Origin: Cladocopium goreaui
Taxonomy: Eukaryota; Sar; Dinophyceae; Suessiales; Symbiodiniaceae
Length of the DNA: 64,000 nt
Reading direction: 5' to 3'
Assembly: GCA_947184155.2 (NCBI GenBank)
Contig: CAMXCT020002377.1
Span: forward strand, 1-64,000
Part shown: positions 40,090 through 52,000 of the stretch, piece by piece
How positions within the stretch are numbered: the stretch's first letter is position 1
Layout: each line of letters starts with the position of its first letter
Translations under genes and position numbers: made by a program
The notes under the pieces: model-generated
The model's input: only the letters and a program-made list of their open reading frames with translations
What the model was told of the DNA's origin: nothing
Database searches by the model: none

Positions 40090-41060
40090 TTTGTGCAAAG
40101 CGGACTTGTGAGCAGAGCCCTTCAAAGGTCTTGTCGGAGGTCTTGCACAGAGACCCTTGTCAGGGATCTCTGCAAGGGGATTATAAAGAGTTGTTGTTAA
40201 GAGGTGTTCCGGTGTTCCAGTTTAGCGACCTTCAAAAGTTGTCCTCCCATGAGATCTTGAACAGAGATCCCCAAAAGACAGCTTGTACCGAGGTCCTCGA
40301 AAGAGAAGTTGTGACGAATCCGTGTGCAAAGGTTACTACCAGCGACCTGAAAAGAGAAACCCTGCAGAGATCCTGCGCAGAGATCTTGCCAAGATACCTT
40401 GTATGGAGTATGGAGATCCTTCAGAGAGGTCTTGTGGAGAGTCCTTGTAAACGAGTCTTCCAGAGGGCTCTTGCAGAGAGACCGTACAGACGTTTTGTAA
40501 AGAGACCATTTAGCAAGACCCGTACGCAGGTCTTGCACCAAGCTACTACAAAGAAGTCTTCGAGATAGATCTTGTCACAAAGGCCTTGACAGAGATTATC
40601 TCTCTGATCTTGGAAAGGCTCTGGTCCAGAGGACTTCGAAAGAGAAACCTGTGCAAAGACCTTGCGCAGAGATCTCCAGAGCGGCTTCGCAAAGGACCTC
40701 CGACGGAGATCTTCTCAGCGGATTTTGTAAAGGGACCGTCGACCCTTTGAGATCTCCGTCAAAGGGGTCCTTGTGCTGAGGTCGTTTAGGGAGTGCTTGT
40801 ACAGAGTGCAGATCCTCAAAGATCTTGCGCATTTTTTTTGTGCTGAGGTCTTGTAAGTGGATTTTGTGCAGAGACCTGGCGTGCAGATCCTCTCACGAGG
40901 TCTTACGCAAAGATTTTGCGGAGAGATTATTCTCACATAAATCTAATAAAGAAACCTTTCGTGCAGATCTGTGAAGAGATCTCCTTTTGAAACCTTGTAC
41001 AGGGGTCTTCTAAAACTAAAAGAATCTTGTAAAGGACCTTCCAAGGAGTTCTTCTGATGA
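40090..41060 (+). repeat. Degenerate minisatellite around GAGATCTTG / GAGACC
   Basis: Nearly 1 kb of short units, about 15 bp or multiples of it, such as AGAGGTCTTGTGGAGAGTCC and GCGCAGAGATCTTGCC. Very degenerate, so old. ORFs on both strands are artefacts of period 15. Confidence 0.75.
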
Positions 41061-41858
41061 CATCTTCTGCAGGCCATTTACAAAATATCTTTTCTATGAG
41101 ATTTTGGAAAGAATCCTTATCCTCATCCTCTATCTTGCTAATTTCGGATTGTCTATTTGTTCCACCACGCTGGGGTTTCCTGCGGAACTGCAACTGCATC
41201 CCCACTGCATCCGCGGCAAGGTGCCCGATTTGGTGCAACGACTACTGCTGTTCCACCGACTTTTCCGCCCTTCGACGGCTGATTCAGTCTTTTGGGTTTT
41301 GTGGCCGTTGTGACGTCTTGCAGTCTGGAAAGTGAATGTATGTTTCGCATGAATGTTTGATTCACCAGCTCTTAGCTTGGGTTTGAGCTTAACAAATGGG
41401 AAACGTACTGTTTCTCGGGGTCTACCTTCAAATGAAACCAGAAACCCCAAGCTGCATTCTTGTTGGCCTCAAACTGGTAGGCAGGGTCAAACATGCTGGG
41501 ATCGCAGGAATCTATCATCTGGACTTTCACTGGAAGGAGTTATTCTCACGTCTCGATTGGTGCTCCGATGATACTTCCATGGTTCCCTGGCATGCTGTGT
41601 TGCAGTGTCAGATATGTCGCTTTTTTTTGGGGCACTGCAAATGTTCTGTGCTGTTCTGCTGTTGCAGTCAGTGCCATCTTCTCATCCAAGCTTGCTGGCA
41701 TTTTTGCCTTGAGGTACAGTAGATATTTTCTGTATGCCAGCCACACTACATTTTTGGATGTGCCTATTCAATCCCCAAAAAGGCATTTCTGAAGTTTTGA
41801 AGCAAGCCAGTCTAGAGACGCACCCAGGCCGCGCCAGCCACCAGACAAACAGAAAGAC
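41061..41858. other. Unassigned DNA left of copia 2
   Basis: No credible gene; ends with the AAGAC that may be the left target-site duplication of copia 2. Confidence 0.4.
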
Positions 41859-41989
41859 TGATTGGAATTGACCCACCTTGCATAGCATTCCATGACATGT
41901 ATATATCTGTGCATACACGGTTGAATCGTTGTAGCATTGCTTACAAAGCCTATGAGTCTGAGGCGTTTCTGGATCGAGCAAGACAATCA
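41859..41989 (+). repeat. Copia 2 5' LTR (internally deleted)
   Basis: 131 bp, TGATTGGAATTGACCCACC ... AGACAATCA. Compared with the right LTR it lacks the segment between GCATTGCTTA and ACAAAGCC, and has several substitutions. Confidence 0.9.
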
Positions 41990-42001
41990 TGGTAGCGGAG
42001 C
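41990..42001 (+). promoter_or_regulatory. Copia 2 primer-binding site
   Basis: TGGTAGCGGAGC directly after the LTR; identical to copia 1. Confidence 0.85.
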
Positions 42002-42092
42002 CCGACGATCTGATTGCAAAGCATCGGTGAGGGCTCCAGGGCACATAGCACAACTCGAGAAGTGTAACGTTCTTGGTTAGGCATGGGATACC

Positions 42093-43152
42093 GTGGCAAC
42101 AAGAAGTGCTACTGATGTTGCACAACTTGTGCAAGCTGCTAGTGGTGCGGCACGAGCCGCAGGAGATGCTGTTGTGGCTCTTAGAGAGCATCAGGCTGCT
42201 AGAAGTTCCACTGGACGTTTCCAAGAAGCCGCCAAGGTGAGTCGACAACCTGGCCCCTTTGGTTCAGAAGCTCATGAAGATGATCTGGGAAAATGGCAAG
42301 ACTTCACTGTCAACTTCCGTGCATGGCTGTTCTATGGCAACAAGTTGTTTGAGCAGGATTTGCATAGGATAGAGTCGGTTCATGCAGATAGTCCAATAGT
42401 TAGTGTTGCAGGTGAGCCCCAAGAAGCCCAAGATTGTTGCAGTCACTGGCTTGCTGAGAGGAAAACCACTGCTCATGTTGAGACAGGTGGAGAGTTGAAA
42501 CGGCTTTGAAGTCTGGCGGCAGCTCAGTCAAATCTACATGCCCAAGACGAAAAGCAGAGCAATTTCCATACTCTCCGCTTTTGTGAATGTGCCCAACTTC
42601 ACTTTGAAGGACAAGACTTTGCTGGATCAGATCTTAGGCCTTGAAAGGATGAGGGCCGAATACGTTCGGGCTAGTGGAGTAGACGTTGCAGATGATGTGA
42701 TGCTTTCTTTACTTGTTCGCGCACTGCCTAAGGCATTGCAACAGCACGCGCAGCTCCAGATGAATAGGAACTCAAGCTGTGACCAGGTTCGCAGCATGGT
42801 GGTTGCATATGAACGCACTACTACAAGCTGGAGCGCTGGGAAGATTCACAGTGAGCTGGGCATTTTGTCCACAGGCCAAATGTCAATGTTTCCAACACTG
42901 GTTTGGCCCCTATGGAAGTTGATCGTGTTGAAAAAGGTACGTAAGCAAAAGGGCAAAGCCAAAGGAAAGACCAAGGGAAAGAATAGCCCAAAAGGAAAGG
43001 GTAAAGGCAAAAGTGACAAGGGTAAAGGAAATCATCCCAGAATGCACCGGGAACAACAACGGCCAATGACCAATGCCTTCACTGCGGGAAATATGGTCAC
43101 TTCAAATGTGATTGCTGGAAACTGCATGTTCGCCCTGACTCCAAGAATTTGA
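42093..43152 (+). pseudogene. gag: Copia 2 gag, frameshifted
   Basis: Two frames joined near 42500: the first reads through VALREHQAARSSTGRFQEA and DDLGKWQDFTVNFRAWLFY; the second through WRQLSQIYMPKTKSRAI, LLDQILGLERMRAEYVRA and LVRALPKALQQHAQL, which is the copia Gag core. A KGKAKGKTKGK/KGKGKGK basic block follows, as in copia 1. The CCHC knuckle (CLHCGKYGHFKCDC, 43074-43115) is in yet another frame. No ATG fits the first frame; 42093 is GTG. So at least two frameshifts disable it. Confidence 0.85.
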
Positions 43153-43257
43153 GCCAAGTTGAAGCGCAACCTGCACCTTCCAATATTTCAAGCAGTGGCC
43201 CTTCAGTTTCTCCTCCATCTACTGCCCCTGCCAGCTCAGTTCGTTTGCTGACCAGTT

Positions 43258-45063
43258 GTGATGGCATGCATGGACCAATTATCGAGGACTCGGATTAACT
43301 CGAGATTTGTGACTTGCGATCTCACCATGTATGATTCCATGAGGGTTTGCAACATGGTTCCACAGTTGAATGATGGACCAGTGGTTTCTGACTTGACTGG
43401 CAGTGGTGAATATATAGAGCGCTGCATTCAATTTGATATGACATATTCTGACACTGACAGTGACTGGGCAGTTTATGACTCTTCAGCTGATGTTTCTCTT
43501 CAACAATTTGCAGATGTTTGCAATGGTGGAGATGAACCATGTGCCTGACACTTCTTTTGATGGTTCTTCATTTATTGATGCGCAAGGGAAACCAATTTGC
43601 ATTTGAGATGCTAGAATAGCTGAAGTCCGATTTGGGTCAGTCGTGTTCAGAGAAAGGTTTATCCTTGCTGCAGTGACTTCTCCTTGGATTTCAATGGAAA
43701 GGCTTCTGAAAGATGGACAGCTGTTGGAAAAGAACCAAGAAGGCATGTTTTTGGCGAGAAACTCGAAACGTATTCCGATTCATGTCAAACGCACCTCATT
43801 TTCTGCCGTTGGAGTTTTTAGGATGGTAACCACTTCAGATGCTGCAGACACCCCATCGAAATCTTTATCCGGCGTCCATGTGAGAGCTTTGACATTGAGT
43901 TCAGCACTTTCTGGTATGACTTCAGGATGGACGCAACTTGGAGATGCCGCGTTTGCCCTGTGTAACATTTCTCCTCAGCATGTTGGCACTCCTCTTTGTC
44001 CAAGTGAAGGTTTGCTTTGGTTGAAAACAACTTTGATTTGTTTTTTGAGGATGGTTCATGGGACTTGGATGAGTGCTGCGTCAGCAGAGCTTCCTACGAT
44101 GGTGGCACTTTTTGATTCTGCCAAACGTGTTGTTGAAGTGATCACCATAGCACATACAAGCATGGTTCCTCCTCAATCTCTAGGTTTTACACTTGGCGAT
44201 GGAGATGTTGTTCCAAGACCTCATGCAGAGGTCGTAGCCCCACGTTCTGGCATTCCTTTGCAAGCATCTGGATCAGCTGACGGGCCAATGGATGATGTTC
44301 CAGCTGCAGAAGAGGCTGAAGACGCTGAAGTACCAGTTCCAGAAAGGGACGAGGGCGGTGATCCCACTGAGGTTGTGATTGATGGTGCGAAACTTGATTG
44401 AAACTCAAGTTTGAGAACATTGAGATCGGCATGTGAGTCTTTGGGGTTGGCAGCAGGTGGAAGCAAAATGAAATGTCTCAAACGTTTGTGGGACCACTTG
44501 CAGGCGCAAGTGTTGATAGCTTCGCATGGAGCTAGACGAGAGCTTCAAGGGGAGATGCAAAGGCCTGTTCATGCACAATCAGTCCCAGTTGAACCTACTG
44601 CCAAGGAAGTTTCAGAGCACAACATGGCACACCAACCATACGCTGCATGGTGTGGCTTTGTGTGGCTAACAAAGCTATGCAAGATCCTCATCCTCAACGT
44701 GTTGAGGCCAGTGGTGGCCATTCTTGCGTGAGTTTCGACTTTGGGTATGCAGCACGGTTTGACGGTGAGACCAAGGCTTGTGGTCTATATATACATGACA
44801 GAGACACGGGTGCAATGCATGTGATACCAACACCTCAAAAGGGTGGAAAACACTTGAAACTGTTTGAGTTTTACAGATTTCTTACATGGTTGGGACATGA
44901 AACTATTTCTTTGAAAGTGACCAGGAACCAGCCACGCTCTCTGTGTTGGAAGCTGTCCGCAAACCCTGCCGTGCCCTTGGTATCAAAACTTTGGATGAAC
45001 GTGTTGCCCCTGGTTCTCTCTAATGGTGGTGCAGAAGTAACAGTGAACGTGGCTGTGGTCTAA
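43258..45063 (+). pseudogene. pol: Copia 2 protease and integrase, broken
   Basis: Protease remnant: WAVYDSSADVS near 43460-43495 in place of W-x-VDSGAS. After frame breaks, 43643-44401 encodes the protease C-terminal part and an acidic Pro-rich linker; 44411-44731 has KEVSEHNMAHQPYAAWC, the histidine/cysteine pre-integrase motif; and 44647-45063 begins the integrase core (SFDFGYAARFDGE). The last integrase part is scattered over frames up to about 45330. Stops and frameshifts at several points; not functional. Confidence 0.8.
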
Positions 45064-45356
45064 CTGATGCAATTGGTTGTCAACACCCGCTATATCAGTG
45101 GGCACTCTTGCACTGCAGTGCTTGGATACACAACAGGTTTGTAGTGAAACAGGGGCTGACTGCCTGTGAGATCTGCGCCAATCGATCTTATTCAGGTCGA
45201 CTACCAATGGTTGGAGCCCCACAAAAGGAGCCCCACAATGGGGCAAAGGCATTTGGTTGGGAAAGACGATGTCGAATGATGTGCACATTGTCGCAGTTCT
45301 TGGCCATCCCGAGCTGTTTGTGACTAGGAGCGTGAGAAAGTTTCCATCCCTTCGAC

Positions 45357-47042
45357 ATGGAGATGATTGGCAACATGGAGGCCAGTCCATGGCAATTTGG
45401 GTATGCTTCACTTGGCTCCCAACTTGTTTTGGCCAAAAGAGTCACCTCACCTCCTGCTTTGGCTTTCCCTCTGGCAAAAGACCGTGATCTCGATACTGAG
45501 GCTGTGATGAATGTGCCACCGACACCAGCCGAGGCGGTTGGACTGGTTCCTGCAACTCCTGCACTTCCTCGTTCTCTTGCACCTCCAGTTTTGAGTGCTC
45601 CTGTTTTGCTACGACAAGATGGTGATTAGACTATGGAGATGTCAGTTGAGGCAGGGTTTTATCCCTCCTCAAGTTGGATTGGGCGCACCTCTCACTCCAA
45701 TTGCAGAGCATGTTCCAAGTGGTGTTGCAACTTCTTCCAGTTCAGCTCCCACAAGTTCTGTTTCTCCATGTCTTAGACCAAGTGCGTTGGACGCAACTAC
45801 CCATAGGAACTACCCATAGGACTCATGTCCATCAACGAGACGAAGATCCAAGTGATGATGCCAACAGGCCCCACAAGCACCAGAAAATCTTGCGTTTTTC
45901 TGAGCATGAAGATGATAGTTACCAAACTTTCTTTGAGGATGCAGAGATTGATGACCTTGAAAGGTATGACTATGGTTTGGATGATGAAGAAAGGGCTGAC
46001 GACCTCCAGCCTGAGGCGTCGATGACACATGCCGATGTTTTTAAACGTTTGACTGTTCCATCTACAATGTTGGAACCCAGTTTGACTGCTGTAGAACTGC
46101 TTGAACTTGATGTGATTGCAGATGCGGTGGAGATCGAGCGACTGAAGAAGATGAATGTCTTGTTCCCAGCCAAGACCTTTGAGTTTAATGGTGAAAGTCC
46201 AAACGTTTGATTGCACGTATGGTCAGACCTTGGAGAGACAGGCGCATCCAAGGTCAGCATGCGTGGTTGAGGCGGTCAAGATTGTTGCGCGCGAGTTTGC
46301 GTGGCTCTCGCCAGATCGTCAAGACCTGCTTTCTCCTCCACGTTCGGTTCTCACAGTTAGTCTTCTACCAGCTTTGTGTATGAAATGGAAGTCTTCAAAC
46401 TATGTCTTGTGCCTATTGATATAACTGATGCTTGTCTCATGGTTGACTCAGGTGGCATGTGAAGATGCTGGCGGCCAAACAGCTGAGTTCAAACTTGGAA
46501 GAGTGCTGCCAGGTCAGAGAAATGGTTCTCAAATGTGCCATGAAGTGTTCAGCAGCCTTTTGAACGACGAGCTTGGATTTGATGAGTGTGAGCCGTATCC
46601 GTGTTTGCTTAGGTCGGGCAAAAGTGAATGTTTGCCGATGCTGCACGTGGACGACGTCCTGTGTCTCAGCAAGAAAGACTACTTGGAGTATGTCTTGTTG
46701 CCTGCGTTGAAGTCCAAGTACAAAGTTTCATGCGAAAAGGTTGAGAAGCCTGGTGATGAGCTGACCTTCCTCAAAAGAAGGCACCCCTTGCTCAGTGAGA
46801 ATGAGTTGGTTACCCAGAGTCATGGGAAGCATCTTGAACGTTTGTTTGGCTTGACGAAGATCAGCAGAAACTTCCAACCCAAGCGTGCTTCAGGACACCC
46901 TTTGCTGGATGAGCCTGACAAAACTGCAGAACTTAGCCCAAGTGATGCAAGCACTAGCACTTACAGGTTATGTGTTGGAGTGTTGTTGTATATTGCAAGT
47001 GACTATGTGGAGTGTCAATATACTATAGGAGGTGCGTCTTAA
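45357..47042 (+). pseudogene. pol: Copia 2 reverse transcriptase, broken
   Basis: A Pro-rich linker (45480-45620) and an acidic linker (45880-46020) precede the RT. RT fingers AREFAWLSPDRQDLLSPP lie at about 46286-46340. ITDACLMV (motif A, about 46418-46442) is in a different frame. MLHVDDVLCLSKKDY (46637-46680) has HVDD in place of YVDD. SASTSTYRLCVGVLLYIA near 46950-47000 is the connection to RNase H. At least three frame changes. Confidence 0.8.
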
Positions 47043-47139
47043 TGTATGACACGCCCAACTGTCCAAGCCCTTGCGTGTCTTCGACATTTACGCATGTACT
47101 CACTGGGATGCATAGACCATTGCATCATGCTTTCATACA

Positions 47140-47440
47140 AAGCCACTTTGGAAGTGTACTCAGACAGCGATTGTGCAAAGCACAAGGCCACCTGACGGTC
47201 AGTTTCCTCAGCATGCTTATTTTTGTTTGGGATCCTGATGTATCCGACCTCCAGGTCTCATAGGGCACTGGCCTTGAGCTCGGCCGAGGCTGAGATCTAT
47301 AGCGCTGCAAGTGCATGCTGCGATGGTGCCTTCATGTACCACTGCAAAGTCTTTGCTGTTGGCGCTGCTCTTGAGGTGAAGTTCCAACTTTGCATGGACA
47401 ACTCTGCTGGTCGTGCATTTTTCTGCAGATCAGCCTAAGA
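47140..47440 (+). pseudogene. pol: Copia 2 RNase H, broken
   Basis: VYSDSDCAKHKAT (about 47152-47195), then a TGA in the RRS motif, then ALALSSAEAEIYSAASACC and LCMDNSAGRAFF. Position and motifs match copia RNase H; Asp and Glu residues partly preserved. Confidence 0.8.
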
Positions 47441-47474
47441 ATATTCTGGGTTCAATCAAACGTGAAAACAGTTC

Positions 47475-47975
47475 TTGACCCTTGGAAAAGTCTCCGCGCG
47501 TGAAAACCCATCAGGCTTGGGTACGAAGAAACTTTCTCGAGACAGAATGTTGTACTTCATGTGTTTGTGCCGTGTCTGCAATCTAAGCACCTCAAGCTTC
47601 GTGGGCGAAGAGGTTACTATGGCATGCGTCAGAGGACGTAATGCGTCAAGGAATCAAAATGATGACAGCTGCAGGTTCAACAAAACCAAATGCAAAACAC
47701 CACATGCACATTTTGCTCCTGAACGCCTTGAGCCTGCCAACCACAATGGCGATGAGTCTCGAGACCGCCGAAGCAGTGCACCCGTTTCGTTGATGTGGCT
47801 TCAGCTCCTGGTTGCATTGCTCACTACGTTGCTTTGCATGGCACTTGGAGCTTTTCTCTATGTGTACCAGCAGAACAAGTTGCTGCGTGGTGAGTGCTCC
47901 AAGTTGCGATGGGATGTCAAGCTCCACAAGGTCTTTGGACTGCTCAAAAGTTACAAGGACAAAGTGGCTAATTAA
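47475..47975 (+). CDS. Copia 2 C-terminal ORF with a transmembrane helix
   Basis: About 166 codons, the longest clean frame of the element's 3' part. N-terminal portion may still be RNase H tail (MLYFMCLCRVCNLST). The middle is basic and Asn-rich. A strong membrane helix is at about residues 105-130 (LMWLQLLVALLTTLLCMALG, followed by AFLYVYQQN) with a basic C-terminal tail (KLLRGECSKLRWDVKLHK). Extra 3' ORFs with TM segments are known from some copia lineages (Sirevirus/SIRE1) and called env-like. Without signal peptide or glycosylation pattern this stays a hypothesis. It is a retroelement of a protist, not a virus of animals or crops. Confidence 0.5.
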   Translation: MTLGKVSARENPSGLGTKKLSRDRMLYFMCLCRVCNLSTSSFVGEEVTMACVRGRNASRNQNDDSCRFNKTKCKTPHAHFAPERLEPANHNGDESRDRRSSAPVSLMWLQLLVALLTTLLCMALGAFLYVYQQNKLLRGECSKLRWDVKLHKVFGLLKSYKDKVAN

Positions 47976-48433
47976 TCATGGTGTGGGAAAAGTGACATGC
48001 GAGAATGGAGAGGGAGAAGAGGTAATGGTTTTTGACCCTCTGGTTGAAAACCCTGACGAAGCAAGTGCACCAGTCATTGCAAACCCAACTGAGCCTTTGA
48101 GTGGAAACCACCTCATAAAACGACGTGAAGATATGATCGACGTCTTCACCAGCTGATGTTAGATGCAAGCGAGGTCTTGCAAATCAGATATGGTCGCCTT
48201 GAGACTGAGTATGACGAGGCAGAGATTGTGGGCGATGAAGATGCGATGTGCAGGTTGCAGAACCAGATGAACGAGCGTGCTGCCCTTATAGATGATGTGT
48301 GAGAAGACTTTGAGCCGGAGCTTTAGTGAAGTCCATGGCCCTCTGCCAAGTGGCATACGATGAATGCCTCATGGACTTGGTCTTTTTGAATTTCATGCGC
48401 GGTACAAGTCAAAATGACAGTATCGAGGCGGGG
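47976..48433 (+). other. Copia 2 3' untranslated region
   Basis: A short open frame to 48156 and acidic fragments (DEAEIVGDEDAMC-like at 48205-48250) may be the decayed rest of the 3' ORF. GAGGCGGGG (48425-48433) is the polypurine tract. Confidence 0.5.
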
Positions 48434-48610
48434 TGATTGGAATTGACTCACCTTGCGTAGCATTCCATGACATGTATATATTTGTGCATACACTGTTGAA
48501 TCATTGTAGCATTGCTTAGCATAGCTCTGAGTTCAGTGCAGTTGCAAACATTGGACAACATGTACAAAGCCTATGAATCTGAAGCGTTTCTGGATCGAGC
48601 AAAACAATCA
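48434..48610 (+). repeat. Copia 2 3' LTR
   Basis: 177 bp, TGATTGGAATTGACTCACC ... AAAACAATCA. It holds the full version of the region deleted from the left LTR. Confidence 0.9.
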
Positions 48611-48703
48611 CAGACAGACAGACAGCCAATCAACCAGCCAGGCAGCCAGGCAGCCCTGCAGCCAGGCAGGCAGCCAGACAGCCAGACAGCCATACAGCTA
48701 GAC

Positions 48704-48746
<43 letters not shown>

Positions 48747-48780
48747 CACACAGACACACAGACACACAGACAGAGGGCCG
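48611..48780. repeat. CAGA / AGCC / GA microsatellite cluster
   Basis: CAGACAGACAGACAGCC, then AGGCAGCC/AGACAGCC units, then (GA) about 12 times, then CAGACACA units. Probably the original target of copia 2. Confidence 0.9.
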
Positions 48781-48924
48781 CTGCCAAAGGTAGACCACAC
48801 ACCATGAACACTGTTTGGTGTCTTTCTGTTCGGTGTTTTTGACTTGTGAATTTGCAGCCCTGCGCGAAAAATTGTTGTCTTGAGGTTTGGTGCCAGCATC
48901 ACAGATGCCGCTTCGACCTCTGAA

Positions 48925-49015
48925 GACATGTGCCCTTCCTACAAGCAGATGACATTGAACACTTGTGAAAACATGTGCCCTTCCTACAAGCAAATGACAT
49001 TGAACACTTGTGAAT
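48925..49015 (+). repeat. 47-bp tandem duplication
   Basis: Two copies of ACATGTGCCCTTCCTACAAG ... GAACACTTGTGAA, differing by one base (CAGATGAC/CAAATGAC). Confidence 0.85.
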
Positions 49016-52000
49016 TTCAGTTTCGAGACCTGATTGAATGAGACCTACGCACAATTTGGGGTGCTTGGGGGGGTCCCTTTGGGCAACAAGCCAGCCCAAC
49101 CGTGGGTTCAGTTGAAATTGGTAACTTGAGGTAATGGGAACCAAAGTCCGATTTCAAACGTAATGAGATCAATGAGAAAGATCATGGTTCGGCGCAAACA
49201 TGTGAAGAGCTGATGGGTCCCAGTGTCGCTTTGAACCTGAAAATGGAACCGTGTGACATCGATCGCGCATTGCATCCACATCATCCATGTCACTTTGACC
49301 CCACATCAAGCTTCACCACAGAAGAAAAGAAAAGAAAACAAAACATCACCCAACAGTTCTCGGAGCTGCAAGATTTACTTTCGAGGATTGCGGTACGAGA
49401 CAGAAGTGCAATGTCGCTCGCAGAGTTCCTTGAAGATTTCACTAGTGAAACCAGCGCAATGCAAGGTTTGAAGTTCGATTCGGCCTTGATTGCCACATCA
49501 GTAGGCGAATGCACTGCAAACTGTTGATGGTTCAGTGAAGTTTCTTGATTCTTGAAAGTTGTGAGTTCAAGAAAATTATGGTTTGCTGGTGCTCCTTGAA
49601 GCAGATGAGCACGCATCTCCCTTGCAGCTGCATGGAACGCGTGGAAAACGCCCTGCCTCGTGGATCTTGTGGGGCCTTCCATGCAGAGTGCCTTTTCGCT
49701 GTTGTTTACTTGATGAATGCTTGCTGAGCCACAAAAAAAGGTGACCTACGGCGGAAAAAAAGGGCAGAAGAGTTGAACCTTGTCCAGATGTATGTTTTTT
49801 CAAGAAACTGAGCAGCGGACTTCGGTTGGTGTCCGCTGGATTGATCCAAGTGAAGTGAGTGAAGTGGGAAGCAAACTACAGGTGTTGCTGAAGCAAACTA
49901 CAGCACTAAGTTTCACGTGTCAACCAGCACTTGCTTGGCCAAGCAAGCAGATGGGCAACTTTGAACAAGACTTGGGCGGAACTTCTGCTGGTGCTTGATA
50001 GCCTTCAATTCTGCTTTTGTGGTTCTCCTCAACCTGTGTTCAACACTCAGCAGTGTGTGTGTGTGTCAGGTACGACCCCGACCACTCTTGTGCCATAGTA
50101 ATTGAAGGAGGAAACCTGCTGCGCAGCCAGAAACCCGGACCTGAGCCACAGGCTTTGAAACCTGTCGATACAAGGCATGCTGCGACAGCCTTCAAGCATG
50201 CGGCTGCCTTGGTGACATTGGCCTGGCTTCTGTGAGGCGTTCAAGTGACCTCTCAAAGAACAAATGGGGGGCCCAGACAGCTTTTAGTCATTCCAGCCGC
50301 TACTTTCCTTGTCGCTTTGACATTGACTGATCCTAAGTCGCTGTAGGATCATATCTGTTAAAGCATTTCTTTCAGCAATCAGCCAAACAACGGCTAAGCT
50401 TCAGACTTCATTTGACCGTACCGCGCCTGAGCCACCTCTCTGCATGCCGCAAACCTGTTCACAGTGCGTTTCAGCACATTGCAGCAAGGTGTAACTGACA
50501 ACAGTGGCCGATATTCCCAACTGGTGTCACATCATCCAAAATCCAACTCGCAGGGCACTTGACCAAGAATTTCAGCATGGCATGATGTCAAACATTTTGC
50601 GAACGCCGCATTGTTGCCTGTGCGACGATATGGTCGTTGGAGCAGATTTGTTTTTTCAATTTGCATCGTGACCAGCGGCAGTCGCACTGAAGAGTCTCTA
50701 TCACTTTGACCTACAGATGGAGCCTTTGGCATCCTTTGGCGGTCTGCGCCGTCGCGAAGAATTTCCGTGCTGACTGTAGCAGCATCTGGCAAGGGTGAAG
50801 TCCTCAATTCTCACTCTGACGATCTTTTCTGGTACAAACTTTGCGCAAAGTAATTTGCGGGCGCCAACTGTTGGCTTTACCCTGTTAGCCTGCAGCCGTG
50901 ATTTTCTTGTGAATTACATATGTGCGTGACCTCAAATGATGGGAGCTGCAGCTTTTGGCAAGTAGAGACTTGATTTTGGGGGAGGTCCAGGAGAAGAGAA
51001 GCCCGCTCTGAGTGCGGTGCCTGCTTGCTGCAATCGAAGTGCCATTTTGCCAGCCACATTTGCCAAAAAAATGACAGTTTGCCACAGCGTTCGGTCCACG
51101 CCCCCAGCGACCAAACCTGACAAAATATCTCAGATCCACTGTGCTATCATAGCCAAGTTTGGATATACAACTTATCGAATTTTGATGATCAGTGATTATG
51201 CCAAACAGACCTACCGCCCAAGCGTCTGCTTTGAAACATGACCCGTGCTGGCGACATTTGCGCATAGACGGAGGATTCACGGAAACTGAGTAGGTCTTTC
51301 CTGTCTCAGCCTCCCCAACTGGCGAAACGTAATGTCCCGCGCAGTGCCTGGCTCTGCGCCTACAGCACAGCGTCTCTGTTGTAAGTTGGGAGTTGAAGGC
51401 TTGAAGGCCGCCAAATAGACAGGTTGCACGCTCGTGCCTGGAAAGCAGCTTGCCAGCTGTCGGCCCCAAAGCTTGCACGACACCCAAACTACACCTTTCT
51501 CTTCTCTCAAGCAGTTAGCTTCGTACTTTAGCTTGATTTGTCACCTGCGGATTTTCCACCAGGGGTGAAAAGGTGTCAGCTTGTCAATGGATCCAGAACT
51601 GTCGTACCAAATGCTAGGGGAGCCGGCTTCTTGATTCTAGGATTGTAAAATGCCCAGCCAGGCCGCGAAGAATGTCCTTGCACGTTACATATTGACCTGC
51701 GTGTTCAATCTACCGTAATTTTCTTCCATAAGCAGATAAAAGAACAGCAGTGTCATCAACTTGTCGCATGTGTTGCGCTTTTGCACCCAGAGGGTATCAT
51801 CGAATGAAGACCGGGCTCACAACGCAGAGAAAGGGCGAGGCTGCACGCAGTGCAATTGTTGGCGAATTCCCTCAAGTCCAGCAATCATGATAGCCACCGT
51901 GCCCGTCACGCTGGCTTGCGCAGACTGTGATGCTTGTTGACCGCAGTGTTTAAACATATTGAATACCAGATGACATGGACAGTTGCATTTTCACGGCGTC

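Larger units (their letters stand above)
41859..48610 (+). mobile_element. Decayed Ty1/copia element with TM-encoding 3' ORF
   Basis: LTRs at 41859-41989 and 48434-48610, each starting TGATTG and ending CAATCA. A PBS (TGGTAGCGGAGC) abuts the left LTR and GAGGCGGGG abuts the right LTR. Between them in order: gag, CCHC knuckle, protease, integrase, RT, RNase H, a TM ORF. Numerous frameshifts and stops. The flanks AAGAC (left) and CAGAC (right) differ by one base and may be the 5-bp target-site duplication; the target was a CAGA-rich simple repeat. The left LTR lacks about 46 bp present in the right one. Confidence 0.92.

Noticed and set aside
49213-49527. 104-codon plus ORF with HHPCHFDPTSSF
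   Set aside because: No motif, heavily overlapped by ORFs in other frames; not distinguishable from chance.
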